Part shown: positions 8,647-19,531 of the stretch, in pieces
How the letters are laid out: every line of letters starts with the position of its first letter
How positions within the stretch are numbered: the stretch's first letter is position 1
Assembly: GCF_016583825.1 (NCBI RefSeq)
Contig: NZ_NRRV01000040.1
Span: 1 to 48,804 of the forward strand
Reading direction: 5' to 3'
Length of the DNA stretch: 48,804 nt
From: Thiohalocapsa halophila
Lineage (GTDB): Bacteria; Pseudomonadota; Gammaproteobacteria; Chromatiales; Chromatiaceae
Translations under genes and position numbers: made by a program
Notes under the pieces: generated by a model
What the model saw: only the letters and a program-made list of their open reading frames with translations
The model's database searches: none
What the model was told of the DNA's origin: nothing

Positions 8647-8754
8647 CTACCGAAATGGGCGCCCCTGCTTGTAGATGCGGCGGCGTGAGTGACGGCGGCA
8701 GCGGGTCCTTCGCGGCAAGGATGCCGCTCCCACGGCACGGGGTCAGGCGGGGTT

Positions 8755-9105
8755 TTAGTTGCCGCTGCTCTCGACGTTGACGCTCCAGGAGACGATGTGG
8801 CCGGGCTGCACGAAGTCCTTGATGCGCTCGATGGCCGCGCGGGCGCGCTCCGGGCGGTCGAAGAACTCCAGCACCAGCGGCAGGTCCGCCGAGAGGTCCA
8901 CGAGGCTGGTGCCGTGCACCACGCCGGAGGCGCCGAAGCCCGCCACCCCACGGGTCACGGTGGCGCCGCGGACTTTGAGCTCGTCATGCAGGCACTTGAG
9001 CAGGGGCTTCAGGCCATGATCGGACTCGCTGAGATAAACGCGCACCATGGTCGCCCACAGCAACGGTGTCTCGGCGGTCTCGGCTCTGGAGGCGGGCTTG
9101 CTCAT
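8755..9105 (-). CDS. DUF190 protein, fluoride-operon partner of CrcB
   Basis: A 116-residue protein with MVRVYLSESDHGLKPLLKCL, RGATVTRGVAGFGASGVVH and PLVLEFFDRPE, the DUF190 signature (ferredoxin-like, PII-like fold). Its ATG overlaps the CrcB stop (ATGA at 9102-9105). DUF190 genes are frequent neighbours of crcB/fluc and probably have a regulatory role. I see no fluoride riboswitch consensus upstream of crcB. Confidence 0.85.
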   Translation of the reverse strand: MSKPASRAETAETPLLWATMVRVYLSESDHGLKPLLKCLHDELKVRGATVTRGVAGFGASGVVHGTSLVDLSADLPLVLEFFDRPERARAAIERIKDFVQPGHIVSWSVNVESSGN

Positions 9106-9476
9106 AGGGCTCTCGCGGCGACGATGCCGGCCCAACAGGCGGCGAGGCAGACCAGCACGCTCACGGCGATGTTCGCGAGCGCCCGCAGCATCTCCCCCTG
9201 CTCCACCAGCGTCAAGGTCTCCAGCGAGAAGGTCGAGAAGGTGGTGAAGGAGCCGAGGAAGCCGATGAGGATCGCCGCCCGCAGCTCCGCCACTAGCAGG
9301 CTGCGCTCCAGCAGCAGTACAAAAAGCAGCCCCATGGCAAAGGAGCCCAGTACATTGACGCTCAAGGTGCCCCAAGGGAAATCCCGCCCGAGCACCCGAT
9401 ACACACCGGTGGACACGAAAAACCGCGCCAGCGCACCGAGTGCGCCGCCGCCGGCGATGGCAATCAACTGGAGCAA
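9102..9476 (-). CDS. crcB: Fluoride exporter CrcB/Fluc
   Basis: A four-helix membrane protein of about 124 residues that exports fluoride as a dual-topology dimer. Visible motifs are GGALGALARFFVSTG (helix 1), LSVNVLGSFAMGLLF (conserved Asn of helix 2) and GFLGSFTTFSTFSLE (the TTFSTFS break of helix 3). I place the start at the TTG at 9476, preceded by GGGGGG a few bases upstream, because this gives the family length; the frame is open further upstream to 9635 without membrane or family features. Followed by the overlapping DUF190 gene. Confidence 0.88.
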   Translation of the reverse strand: MLQLIAIAGGGALGALARFFVSTGVYRVLGRDFPWGTLSVNVLGSFAMGLLFVLLLERSLLVAELRAAILIGFLGSFTTFSTFSLETLTLVEQGEMLRALANIAVSVLVCLAACWAGIVAARAL

Positions 9477-9704
9477 GACCGCGCCCCCCAGAGTCGACCC
9501 AGCGCGGATTGTAAGCGATTCAGGCAATCCCGAGCTGCCGGTGGCGCGGCCTTGCAGCCAGCTGCGAAGATCTAAGGCTGGCGGCGGCCAGCCCGCACCC
9601 CCAAAGACGCGAAGCCATGGCAATCCCTGAACCATTTTTGGCCGTCGAGCCCCTTTTTGGCCGGGTGCTGCGACTCCGAGGCTTCTTATACGCGTGAGAC
9701 TGTC

Positions 9705-10178
9705 GTGCTAGCGTTACTGCTGTTGATCGTCGCCGCGAATGGCGCGCCGGTGCTGGCGCATGCGATGCTGGGCGAGCGCGGGGCGGCCCCTATCGACTTC
9801 GGCTGGCGCCTGGCGGACGGCCGCCGACTCTTGGGCGACGCCAAGACCTGGCGGGGGCTCGTCGCAGCCCTGGCCGCAAGCACGGCCTTGGCGCCACTGC
9901 TGGGGCTTTCGCCACTGCTCGGGCTCGCCGCCGGCGCCCTGGCCATGGCAGGCGACCTGCTCGCCAGCTTCGTCAAGCGGCGGCTGGACCGGCCACCCAG
10001 CAGCCGCGCGGTGGTGCTGGACACGGTGCCCGAGTCTCTGCTGCCCGCGCTCGGACTCATGCGGGCGCTTCAGCTCGGCGGCGGCGAGATCCTGGTATTA
10101 ATTGTCCTGTTCGGTCTGCTGGACGCCCTGGTCTCGCCGCTGCTGTACCGTTTGCGCATTCGCCGCCGCCCCTGGTAG
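9705..10178 (+). CDS. CarS-like CDP-archaeol synthase family protein
   Basis: A 157-residue polytopic membrane protein with ANGAPVLAHAMLG near the N-terminus, GRRLLGDAKTWRGLVAA, LLASFVKRRLDRPPSSRAVV and LDTVPESLLPALGL, which match the CTP-transferase family of archaeal CDP-archaeol synthase (CarS/DUF46). Bacterial members exist and lie next to phospholipid-synthesis genes, as here. Start taken at the GTG at 9705 because the hydrophobic first helix begins there; a TTG at 9657 is in frame. Its bacterial substrate is uncertain. Confidence 0.82.
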   Translation: MLALLLLIVAANGAPVLAHAMLGERGAAPIDFGWRLADGRRLLGDAKTWRGLVAALAASTALAPLLGLSPLLGLAAGALAMAGDLLASFVKRRLDRPPSSRAVVLDTVPESLLPALGLMRALQLGGGEILVLIVLFGLLDALVSPLLYRLRIRRRPW

Positions 10179-10246
10179 ACCACTGGCCGTCTGCCCAAGC
10201 CCGCAGCACGCGCCGTAACCCGATCAAGCGCCGAGCCGGCGCGCCG

Positions 10247-11008
10247 ATGACCCGCATGAGCCGCCAATTCAGCATCCTGACCTACAACATCCACAAGGGC
10301 TTCAGCATGGGCGGGCGGCAATTCGTGCTGCATCGCATGCGCGATGCCCTGGCGCACACGCGCGCGGATCTGGTGTTCCTGCAAGAGGCGCTGGGCGAGC
10401 ACGAGAGCCATGCCCGGCGGCTGCACGAGTGGCCGGATTATCCCCAGTTCGAGTTCCTGGCGGACACCGTCTGGCCCCACCACGCCTATGGTCAGAACGC
10501 CATTTATGATCAGGGCCATCACGGCAATGCGATTCTGAGCCGCTGGCCCTTCCGGCAGTGGGAGAACATCGGCGTCTCCCCTTACCCATTCGCCGCGAGC
10601 CGCTCGCTGCTGCACGGTGTCATCGAGATGCCGGGCGCGGATCAGCGCCTGCACGTGGTTTGTGTACACTTCGGCTTCTTCGGTGCCGAGCGCCGCCCGC
10701 AAATACGGCGGTTGTCCGCGCGCATCGAGGCCCATGTGCCCCACCACGAGCCGCTCATCGTCGCCGGCGATTTCAACGATTGGTCGGGCCGCGCCGAGCG
10801 GGACTTCAACGCCGAGCTGGAGCTCTCGGAGGTCTTTCGCAGCCTTCACGGGCGCCATGCCCGCACTTGGCCTGCAATGGCCCCCGTGCTGCCCATGGAC
10901 CGGATCTACTGCCGCGGCGTGGCACCGCTGCGCGCGGAGCGCCTTGGGCTCGCCCCCTGGCGCCGGCTGTCTGACCACACCCCACTCCAGGCTTGGTTCC
11001 GCTTATGA
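10247..11008 (+). CDS. Endonuclease/exonuclease/phosphatase-family protein
   Basis: A 253-residue EEP-fold enzyme with SILTYNIHKGFSMGG (Asn/His of the active site), LVFLQEALGEHE (metal-binding Glu), HVVCVHFGFFGAERR, LIVAGDFNDWSG (catalytic D-x-N) and RRLSDHTPLQAWF (C-terminal S-D-H). All catalytic motifs are intact. It sits between CarS-like and CDP-alcohol phosphatidyltransferase genes, a combination that suggests lipid-headgroup or phosphodiester turnover rather than DNA repair. Its stop overlaps the next start (ATGA). Confidence 0.9.
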   Translation: MTRMSRQFSILTYNIHKGFSMGGRQFVLHRMRDALAHTRADLVFLQEALGEHESHARRLHEWPDYPQFEFLADTVWPHHAYGQNAIYDQGHHGNAILSRWPFRQWENIGVSPYPFAASRSLLHGVIEMPGADQRLHVVCVHFGFFGAERRPQIRRLSARIEAHVPHHEPLIVAGDFNDWSGRAERDFNAELELSEVFRSLHGRHARTWPAMAPVLPMDRIYCRGVAPLRAERLGLAPWRRLSDHTPLQAWFRL

Positions 11009-11592
11009 CGGACGCGCACCACTGGCGCCTGCCCAATCTGCTGAGCGCCTTCCGGCTGGTGGCGGCGCCGGTGTTGTTTCTGCTGGCCTTGCAAGGCCAC
11101 CGCGAGCCCTTCCTCTGGCTGCTTGCGGCTGCTTTCTTTACCGATGCCATCGACGGCACCTTGGCGCGCCTCACCGGTCAGGCGAGCCGCTTCGGCGCCA
11201 TGCTCGACTCCTGGGGAGACGTCGCCGTCTATACGGCGGTGGCCGCATCCATGCTGCTGCTGTGGCCGGAGCTGGTGCGCCAGGAATATCTCGCCTTCTC
11301 CGCCGTGGTGGCGAGCTTCATCCTTCCGGCGGTGGCGGGTCTGGTGCGCTTCCGCCGCTTTACCAGCTATCACACCCGGCTGGTGAAGCTGGCCGTGGTA
11401 GCGACGGCGGCGGGTCTGTTTCTGCTGCTGCTCGGTGTGGCCGCATGGCCTTTTCGCGCCGCGGCCGTCCTCGCCGTGCTGGCGGCGCTGGAGGAGGTCG
11501 CCATTACGCTGGTGCTGGATCGCGAGCGCTCGAATGTCGGCGGCCTGTGGGAAGTGCTGCGCGAGCGCCGCCGAGACGGCCCGCCGGCTTAG
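11005..11592 (+). CDS. CDP-alcohol phosphatidyltransferase family protein
   Basis: A 195-residue integral membrane enzyme transferring a phosphatidyl group from CDP-diacylglycerol to an alcohol. The signature D-x-x-D-G-x-x-A-R-x8-G-x3-D-x3-D is present as DAIDGTLARLTGQASRFGAM followed by LDSWGD. Several hydrophobic helices follow. Start MTDAHHWRLPNLLSAFRL overlaps the EEP gene stop. Headgroup specificity cannot be read from sequence; PgsA-like or CdsA-coupled roles are possible. Confidence 0.9.
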   Translation: MTDAHHWRLPNLLSAFRLVAAPVLFLLALQGHREPFLWLLAAAFFTDAIDGTLARLTGQASRFGAMLDSWGDVAVYTAVAASMLLLWPELVRQEYLAFSAVVASFILPAVAGLVRFRRFTSYHTRLVKLAVVATAAGLFLLLLGVAAWPFRAAAVLAVLAALEEVAITLVLDRERSNVGGLWEVLRERRRDGPPA

Positions 11593-11732
11593 GCAAACAC
11601 CCATTGATTGGCGTCCCCCCACAGGCGACTGCACGCAGCCGCCACTGACGGAACGGCGCCGATGCCCTGCTGTGTGGCGGGCAGGCGCATAGCCATTGCC
11701 TATCGGCGCCGGCGCGTCGTCGAAGGATTCAA

Positions 11733-11760
11733 TTGTTACTTCAGTATTTTCTTATATACT
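11733..11760 (+). promoter_or_regulatory. Sigma-70-like promoter
   Basis: TTGTTA at 11733-11738, a 16-bp AT-rich spacer and TATACT at 11755-11760. It stands out in an otherwise GC-rich 323-bp gap and is followed by a ~150-nt leader before the exported-protein start at 11916. No other feature is visible in this gap. Confidence 0.55.
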
Positions 11761-11915
11761 GGCGCTTGTCTGCGTTGAGCGGCGATCGCCGACACTACGC
11801 GGACCAGCGACAAACCAGACCAACACTTGCTGACCCGGAATCCCCTCACAGCCCGCAGCAGGCCGCGTCCCGTATGCGATGGCCGCCGCGGCACGACAGA
11901 TCAAGGTGTGTACTC

Positions 11916-12722
11916 ATGAAGACACTTGCCCTCTCCGTCTCCGCTGTCGCCTTCGCGGCGGCCACCGCCACCGCCACCGCGCAGTGGATGGCGCCCGGCT
12001 ACGCGCCGTACAGCCATGGCCCTTATGGTGCCGCGCCCTTCCACGCGCCGGTCGCAGCCGAGCAATTCGAAGCCATGGCCGAGCGTCAGCGCGAATTCGC
12101 CGAGCAGCAGGACAAGGCCGTCGAGGCGATGATGGAGCGCCAGCGTGCCCACTTCGAGCGCTTCGCACCGCCCGCCCCCGCGCCCATGGCCGGACCGATG
12201 CAGCGCCCGGACATACCCGAGCCGCCGGCCTTCGGTGAGCGCCCCCAAATGCCGGAGATGAGCCTGCCGGAGATCCTGGGCTTCGAGCGTCCCGAGATGC
12301 CTGCCATGCCCGAGATGCCAGAGCGTCCGGCCTTCGGCGAACGACCCCAGATGCCCCAGATGCCCCAGATGCCCCAGATGCCCGAGCAGTTCAGCATGCC
12401 GGAGCCGCCGGCGATGCCCGAACTGCCCAAGGTGGAGCGTCCGCCGATGCCCACATCGGCCCCCGGCGCGCCCGCTGAGCAGAGCGCCGAGCGCGAGGCG
12501 CGCCAGGCCCGGTACCAGGCCTACCGCGAGCAGATGAAGCAGCGCGCCGCCGAGCGCCGCGCCGCCATGCAGGAGCTGGCCGAGCAACGCCGTGCCGCCG
12601 CCGCAGCCTATCGCAATACCCCCATGCCCCGCGGCTTTGGCCCTGTGCCGATGCCTGCCGACAGCAGCGACGCGCCGTCCGAGCAGTCGGCGGCCGACAC
12701 CGAGCAGGCCCCCGCCGGCTGA
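11916..12722 (+). CDS. Exported Met/Pro/Gln-rich low-complexity protein
   Basis: A 268-residue protein with signal peptide MKTLALSVSAVAFAAATATA, then a Tyr/Pro/Gly segment (MAPGYAPYSHGPYGAAPF), a Glu/Gln-rich helix, and a central region (about residues 95-185) built from PEMP/PQMP units, including four consecutive QMP triplets. The C-terminal third is a charged Arg/Ala/Glu helix. AAGGTG lies about 8 bp before the ATG at 11916. No catalytic domain. The exported location and Tyr/Gly/Pro-rich start recall sulfur-globule envelope proteins of purple sulfur bacteria, and the Met clusters could bind Cu(I); both are speculation. Expressed alone, between a promoter and a terminator. Confidence 0.75.
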   Translation: MKTLALSVSAVAFAAATATATAQWMAPGYAPYSHGPYGAAPFHAPVAAEQFEAMAERQREFAEQQDKAVEAMMERQRAHFERFAPPAPAPMAGPMQRPDIPEPPAFGERPQMPEMSLPEILGFERPEMPAMPEMPERPAFGERPQMPQMPQMPQMPEQFSMPEPPAMPELPKVERPPMPTSAPGAPAEQSAEREARQARYQAYREQMKQRAAERRAAMQELAEQRRAAAAAYRNTPMPRGFGPVPMPADSSDAPSEQSAADTEQAPAG

Positions 12723-12800
12723 GGCTCACCGGCGAGCGTCGGCGCGCGTCCACGCTGCGCGCCGGAGCAAGGCCGCACCACCGCCGCGAGCGGTGCGGCA

Positions 12801-12839
12801 AAAAGACCCCGGGCAGCAGCCGCTAGCCGGGGTTTTTTT
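12801..12839 (+). terminator. Rho-independent terminator
   Basis: Stem CCCCGG (12807-12812) pairs with CCGGGG (12827-12832), extended by A-T pairs, followed by seven T. It lies about 80 bp downstream of the exported Met/Pro-rich gene. Confidence 0.85.
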
Positions 12840-12910
12840 ATGGGCGAGCGAGCGCGCTTGCGGCAGAATCGCCGCGTATCCCAGGCCAACGGTGGCAGCA
12901 TTGGGGTCTG

Positions 12911-12935
12911 TGATCATTCTTCCTGCCAATGATCA
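12911..12935. promoter_or_regulatory. Perfect inverted repeat upstream of aceE (operator candidate)
   Basis: TGATCATT (12911-12918), 9-nt spacer, AATGATCA (12928-12935): 8-bp perfect arms in an AT-richer patch 164 bp before the aceE start. It has no T-run, so it is not a terminator. Symmetry and position fit a dimeric regulator of the pyruvate dehydrogenase genes. The rest of the 12723-13098 gap holds only the terminator. Confidence 0.5.
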
Positions 12936-13098
12936 GTATTTGCCAATATTCCAGCCCTGGGTTAGCGTGCGCGCTCGCGCCGGCGCTCCCGCACCCTGGC
13001 GCCGGCATTGCCGCGCACCCGAGCGCCTGCTGATTTCAGCCGATCCGGCGTGGGCCGAATGCGCCGCCCGCCCAGCTTCCCATCGCACAGGAAGGTCC

Positions 13099-15753
<2,655 letters not shown>

Positions 15754-15817
15754 CCACGGTGTTGTTTGCGATCAACGCGACTCGCCAGAGCACGAACCGC
15801 ATCCAGGAGAGCACACC

Positions 15818-17572
15818 GTGGCAAGCGTAGAGCAGGTCCTGCTGCCGGACATCGGCGACTTCGCCGAGGTGGAGATCATCGAGGTGCTGGTCGCCGAGGG
15901 CGACCGCATCGAGCCCGAGCAATCCATCCTGACGCTGGAGAGCGACAAGGCGACCATGGAGATCCCGTCGCCCGTCGGCGGCACGGTCAAGGAGCTGAAG
16001 GTCGCCGTCGGCGACAAGGTCAGCAAGGACATGCTGTTGATGACCGTGGAAACCGCCGACGGCGCGGCCGCGGGCGAGCCAGCGCCGGCCCCGGAAGAGA
16101 CGGCCCCGGAGCCGGCCCCCGAGCCGGCGGCGTCCGCCGCGCCCTCCGCGCAGCCGGACACCGCCGAGCCGGCGGCGCCCGCCCCGGCGGCTGCCTCGCC
16201 CACCCCGTCATCCGGGGCTTCGTCGGCCGCCGCCGAGTCCATCCCGGTGCATCTGCCGGACATCGGCGACTTCACCGACATCCCCGTCATCGAGGTGCTG
16301 GTGGCGCCGGGCGATCACGTCGAGGTGGATCAGTCCATTCTGACCCTGGAGTCCGACAAGGCCACCATGGAGATCCCCTCGCCCGCCGCCGGCGAGGTGG
16401 AGTCCGTCGGCGTCAAGGTGGGGGATCAACTCAACCAGGGCGACCTGTTGCTGACGCTGCGGGGCAGCGCCGAGCAGCCCCCCGCCGACAGCGCGCCGGA
16501 CAGCACCGCCGCCGAGGCCGGCGAGCCCGCAGCGGCGCCGGCGCAGCCGCAAGCCCCGGCGGAGCCGCCGGCAGCCGCCGGCCCAACCCCGGGCGAGGCG
16601 GCGCGGCGCAAGGCGCCGGTTTCGACCCGCCCGGCGGACATGCAGGCTTATGCTCCCGGCCGCACACCGCATGCGAGCCCGGCCGTCCGTCGCTTCGCCC
16701 GCGAGCTCGGCGTGGACCTGACACGCGTGAAGGGCAGCGGGCGCAAGAACCGCATCCTGAAGGACGACGTGCAGGCCTTCGTCAAACAAACCCTGGCGGC
16801 CGGGGCACCCCAAGCACCGGCGGGCGGTCTGCCCTTCCAGCTGCCGGCGGCGCCGGAGGTGGACTTCGGCAAGTTCGGGCAGGTGGAGACCCAGCCGCTC
16901 TCGCGCATCAAGAAGCTGAGCGGTAGCCATTTGCACCGCAGCTGGCTCTCGGTGCCCCATGTCACCCAGTTCGACGAGGCGGACATCACGGAGCTGGAGG
17001 CCTTCCGCAAGGACCAAAAGGCGGCCGCCGAGCAGGCCGGCGTCAAGCTCACCTTCATGCCCTTCCTGCTCAAGGCCGTCGCCGGCGCGCTCGCCCAGAT
17101 GCCCATCCTCAAGGCATCGCTGGCCGCCGACGGCGAGAACCTGGTGATGAAGCACTACACCCACATCGGCGTGGCCGTGGACACGCCGAACGGCCTGGTT
17201 GTGCCGGTGCTGCGGGACGTGGACAAGAAGGGCTTGTTCGACCTCGCGCGGGAGTTGATGGCGGTGAGCGGTAAGGCCCGCGACGGCAAGCTCCTGCCCG
17301 GCGACATGCAGGGCGGTACCTTCACCGTCTCCAGCCTCGGCGGCATCGGCGGCACCGCCTTCACGCCCATCGTCAACGCCCCGGAGGTGGCCATCCTCGG
17401 CGTCTCCCGCTCCGAGACCAAGCCCGTGTGGAACGGCGAAGAATTCGCGCCGCGCCTGCTGCTGCCGCTGTCGCTGTCCTATGACCACCGCGTTGTCGAC
17501 GGCGCCGACGGCGTGCGCTTCACCACGCTGCTGGCGAGCCTGCTCGGGGATATTCGGCGGCTGCTGCTGTAG
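15818..17572 (+). CDS. aceF: Dihydrolipoamide acetyltransferase (PDH E2)
   Basis: A 584-residue E2 core enzyme. Two N-terminal lipoyl domains (about 1-75 and 145-215) each carry the lipoylated Lys in ESDKATMEIPSP and are joined by long Ala/Pro linkers. A peripheral-subunit-binding domain follows (SPAVRRFARELGVDLTRVKG, about 285-325). The C-terminal catalytic domain ends with SYDHRVVDGADG, the active-site His/Asp. Two lipoyl domains and overall length fit gammaproteobacterial AceF. It transfers acetyl from E1 to CoA and forms the complex scaffold. Confidence 0.97.
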   Translation: MASVEQVLLPDIGDFAEVEIIEVLVAEGDRIEPEQSILTLESDKATMEIPSPVGGTVKELKVAVGDKVSKDMLLMTVETADGAAAGEPAPAPEETAPEPAPEPAASAAPSAQPDTAEPAAPAPAAASPTPSSGASSAAAESIPVHLPDIGDFTDIPVIEVLVAPGDHVEVDQSILTLESDKATMEIPSPAAGEVESVGVKVGDQLNQGDLLLTLRGSAEQPPADSAPDSTAAEAGEPAAAPAQPQAPAEPPAAAGPTPGEAARRKAPVSTRPADMQAYAPGRTPHASPAVRRFARELGVDLTRVKGSGRKNRILKDDVQAFVKQTLAAGAPQAPAGGLPFQLPAAPEVDFGKFGQVETQPLSRIKKLSGSHLHRSWLSVPHVTQFDEADITELEAFRKDQKAAAEQAGVKLTFMPFLLKAVAGALAQMPILKASLAADGENLVMKHYTHIGVAVDTPNGLVVPVLRDVDKKGLFDLARELMAVSGKARDGKLLPGDMQGGTFTVSSLGGIGGTAFTPIVNAPEVAILGVSRSETKPVWNGEEFAPRLLLPLSLSYDHRVVDGADGVRFTTLLASLLGDIRRLLL

Positions 17573-17622
17573 CTGATGGACTATGCTTGCCGCCAACAGG
17601 CCCGCTCATCGCAAACATTGGC

Positions 17623-17847
17623 ATGCCCGACATCAGCCCAGGCTTGATCCAGCAGACGCTCCAGCGCGTCCTGGACTCCCAGCGCGAAACCCGGGAAGAC
17701 GTGCGCGAGATCAAGTCACGTCTCGGCAGCTTGGAGGGCGTCGTCGCGAACCTACACGTGTTTCTCGCCGAGCAGTCCGTCCGGCTCGACCGGTTCGCGG
17801 ACCGGCTTCAACGCGTCGCGCGACGGCTGGACATCGCCGACGCCTGA
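17623..17847 (+). CDS. Small coiled-coil protein
   Basis: A 74-residue helical protein, MPDISPGLIQQTLQRVLDSQ, then REDVREIKSRLGSLEGVVAN and a C-terminal Arg/Leu helix. It reads like one long heptad-patterned helix without catalytic residues. It resembles small proteins often found near TA or nuclease genes in this group, but I do not recognise a named family. No strong ribosome site is visible; a longer start at 17587 is possible. Confidence 0.5.
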   Translation: MPDISPGLIQQTLQRVLDSQRETREDVREIKSRLGSLEGVVANLHVFLAEQSVRLDRFADRLQRVARRLDIADA

Positions 17848-18010
17848 GCTCGCGCTGGTTGAGAAGCGCCGCCCATCAGGCCCGCCCCTGCGGCCGGGCG
17901 CTGCCGGTCACCGAGGCATTGCCTGACTCGGGACATAGGCGGGGGGTCGCCGAAGCTCCACAATATCGCCTGATTCTGAACTTCCACCGACGCTGTATGA
18001 GGTGCAAGCC

Positions 18011-18610
18011 ATGACCGGGCGAGCCGTACGAGAGTCCATCCAGGGGCAGCCGTTCAACGATGTGCTGAACGAGCTGCACGCACACACCTTCTCGGGCTCG
18101 CCCGGGGAGTCCGACCCCTTCACGCTCGGCGAGCTGGAGCGAGCGTACATCGCCTTCGCCCTGGCGCTCTACTATCAGTGCGGGCACTGCCGGGTGTACC
18201 ACGGCAAGGTCATCGACCGCCTGCGCAGTAAGGCCGGCCTGCCCGAGTGGCACTGGCAGGACGAGCTGGTGAAGACCGTCCTTTTCCTGCGCACCAGCAA
18301 GGCGAGCCTGTCCGAGCCCGAATGGGACGGCTGGGTAGCGTCCTGGCGGCGCTTCGCCGGGCGCATCCACCACCGCCATCCGGGCCTCGCCTGCGCCACG
18401 GCCTATGCCATCGGCATCTCCCGCGCCGACGAGGCACTGATGGACATGGCCTTCGAGTCCCTAAAGGACCGCTGGCCGGACCCGCAGACGCTGCTCGGCG
18501 TGATCCGCGACATCGACCGGGTGGTGGTCTTCATGAAGGCGGCGACCTCCAAGAACCGCACCGACCCCATCGTGCGCCGGCAGCTCGGGGGCTGCGGGCT
18601 GCGGGTCTAG
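18011..18610 (+). CDS. AhpD-like/carboxymuconolactone decarboxylase-type protein
   Basis: A 199-residue protein with a C-x-x-C-x3-H motif in YQCGHCRVYHGKVIDRLRS (about residues 58-76), the redox centre pattern of AhpD-like alkylhydroperoxidase proteins, within an all-helical fold (AYIAFALALYYQCGHC). It lacks other recognisable domains. Located between the aceF and lpdA genes; AhpD-type proteins act with dihydrolipoamide systems in other bacteria, so a role linked to the E2/E3 enzymes is possible but unproven. Confidence 0.6.
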   Translation: MTGRAVRESIQGQPFNDVLNELHAHTFSGSPGESDPFTLGELERAYIAFALALYYQCGHCRVYHGKVIDRLRSKAGLPEWHWQDELVKTVLFLRTSKASLSEPEWDGWVASWRRFAGRIHHRHPGLACATAYAIGISRADEALMDMAFESLKDRWPDPQTLLGVIRDIDRVVVFMKAATSKNRTDPIVRRQLGGCGLRV

Positions 18611-18690
18611 GCTGGCCGCCGACACTGTCCGAGCTCCCAGCCGACTCTCGCCTCGGCCTGCCGCGGCCAACCCTGGGCGATGACCCAGAT

Positions 18691-18719
18691 TTGACGCATG
18701 TGCCAGATGGTGCTACACG
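18691..18719 (+). promoter_or_regulatory. Promoter and operator of the VapBC-type pair
   Basis: TTGACG (18691-18696), 17-bp spacer, TACACG (18714-18719), 41 bp before the antitoxin start. An inverted repeat CACGT-AAAGC-ACGTG (18715-18729) overlaps the -10, a natural site for antitoxin autoregulation. Confidence 0.5.
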
Positions 18720-18760
18720 TAAAGCACGTGCAGCCGAGTCAAGGGGGAGCAGGACAGCGC

Positions 18761-19003
18761 ATGCGCCGCAATATTACACTTGCCGTGGATCAGGAGCTGA
18801 TCGGAAAGCTCAAAACCATCGCAGCGGAGCAAGGGACGTCCGTCAGCGGCCTGCTCCGCGGGGAGCTGCAGCGGCTCGTCGAGCGCAACGAGCGGTTCGA
18901 GCAGGCCCGCAGCGGAGCGCTCGCCGATTTGGCTGCGGGCTTCGACCTGGGTGGACGGACCAGCAGTCGCGATGAGCTGCATGACCGCGAAGCCCTTCGT
19001 TGA
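18761..19003 (+). CDS. Ribbon-helix-helix antitoxin (VapB-like)
   Basis: An 80-residue protein. MRRNITLAVDQELIGKLKTI begins with the beta strand of an RHH fold, followed by two helices (AAEQGTSVSGLLRGELQRLV). The C-terminal tail is the presumed toxin-neutralising part. AGGA lies 8 bp upstream. The end overlaps the start of the PIN toxin. It likely binds the inverted repeat in its own promoter. Confidence 0.82.
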   Translation: MRRNITLAVDQELIGKLKTIAAEQGTSVSGLLRGELQRLVERNERFEQARSGALADLAAGFDLGGRTSSRDELHDREALR

Positions 19004-19481
19004 CACCAATATCCTGCTCTACGCCTACGACCGGCGGGCGGAAGAGCGCCGGCTGACCGCGGCGGCCCTGGTGAGTGCACTCTGGCGGCGCGGCGGCGGC
19101 ATCCTGAGCACCCAGGTGCTTCAGGAGTTCTATGTCAACGTCACGCGCAAGATCGCGACGCCGCTGCCGTCCGCTAAGGCGCGGAGTGTCGTCGAGCATT
19201 ACTGCACCTGGCAAGTGGAGCAAAATGGCTGCGATACGGTGCTGCACGCGACGCAGATTCAGCAACTGCATCAGTTGTCTTTCTGGGATGCGCTCATCAT
19301 CGCCGCCGCCGCACAGGGCGGCGCCGACACGCTGCTGTCGGAGGATCTGAACCCTGGCCAGATCATCGCCGGGGTGCGCGTGGTGAACCCCTTCGCGCCG
19401 GACGATCCCAGTATTCGCGCCCTGCTCGACACAGGCGTCGGCGAGGCCCCCGGGGCGGCCTACGCACCGCAGACCGCCTGA
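18981..19481 (+). CDS. PIN-domain toxin (VapC-like)
   Basis: A 166-residue PIN-domain ribonuclease. The first acidic motif is FVDTNILLYAYDRR, the second falls in STQVLQEFYVNVTR, the third in FWDALIIAAAAQGGADTLLS with EDLNPGQ following. All acidic residues expected for a VapC active site are present. I chose the ATG at 18981, which directly precedes the first strand; ATG at 18972 is also possible. Overlaps the antitoxin gene by 23 bp. The C-terminal 30 residues extend beyond the usual PIN fold. Confidence 0.85.
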   Translation: MTAKPFVDTNILLYAYDRRAEERRLTAAALVSALWRRGGGILSTQVLQEFYVNVTRKIATPLPSAKARSVVEHYCTWQVEQNGCDTVLHATQIQQLHQLSFWDALIIAAAAQGGADTLLSEDLNPGQIIAGVRVVNPFAPDDPSIRALLDTGVGEAPGAAYAPQTA

Positions 19482-19531
19482 CGACGGCCCACGCGCAATC
19501 GGAACACTTCCTCAGTCTCAATGGCGTCCCC

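Noticed and set aside
9480..9660. Fluoride riboswitch upstream of crcB
   Set aside because: I could not find the conserved crcB-motif core or its pseudoknot in the minus-strand leader.
12592..13098. Long N-terminal extension of AceE
   Set aside because: The frame is open only because of GC bias; it overlaps a terminator and an operator-like site, and a good ribosome site precedes the ATG at 13099.
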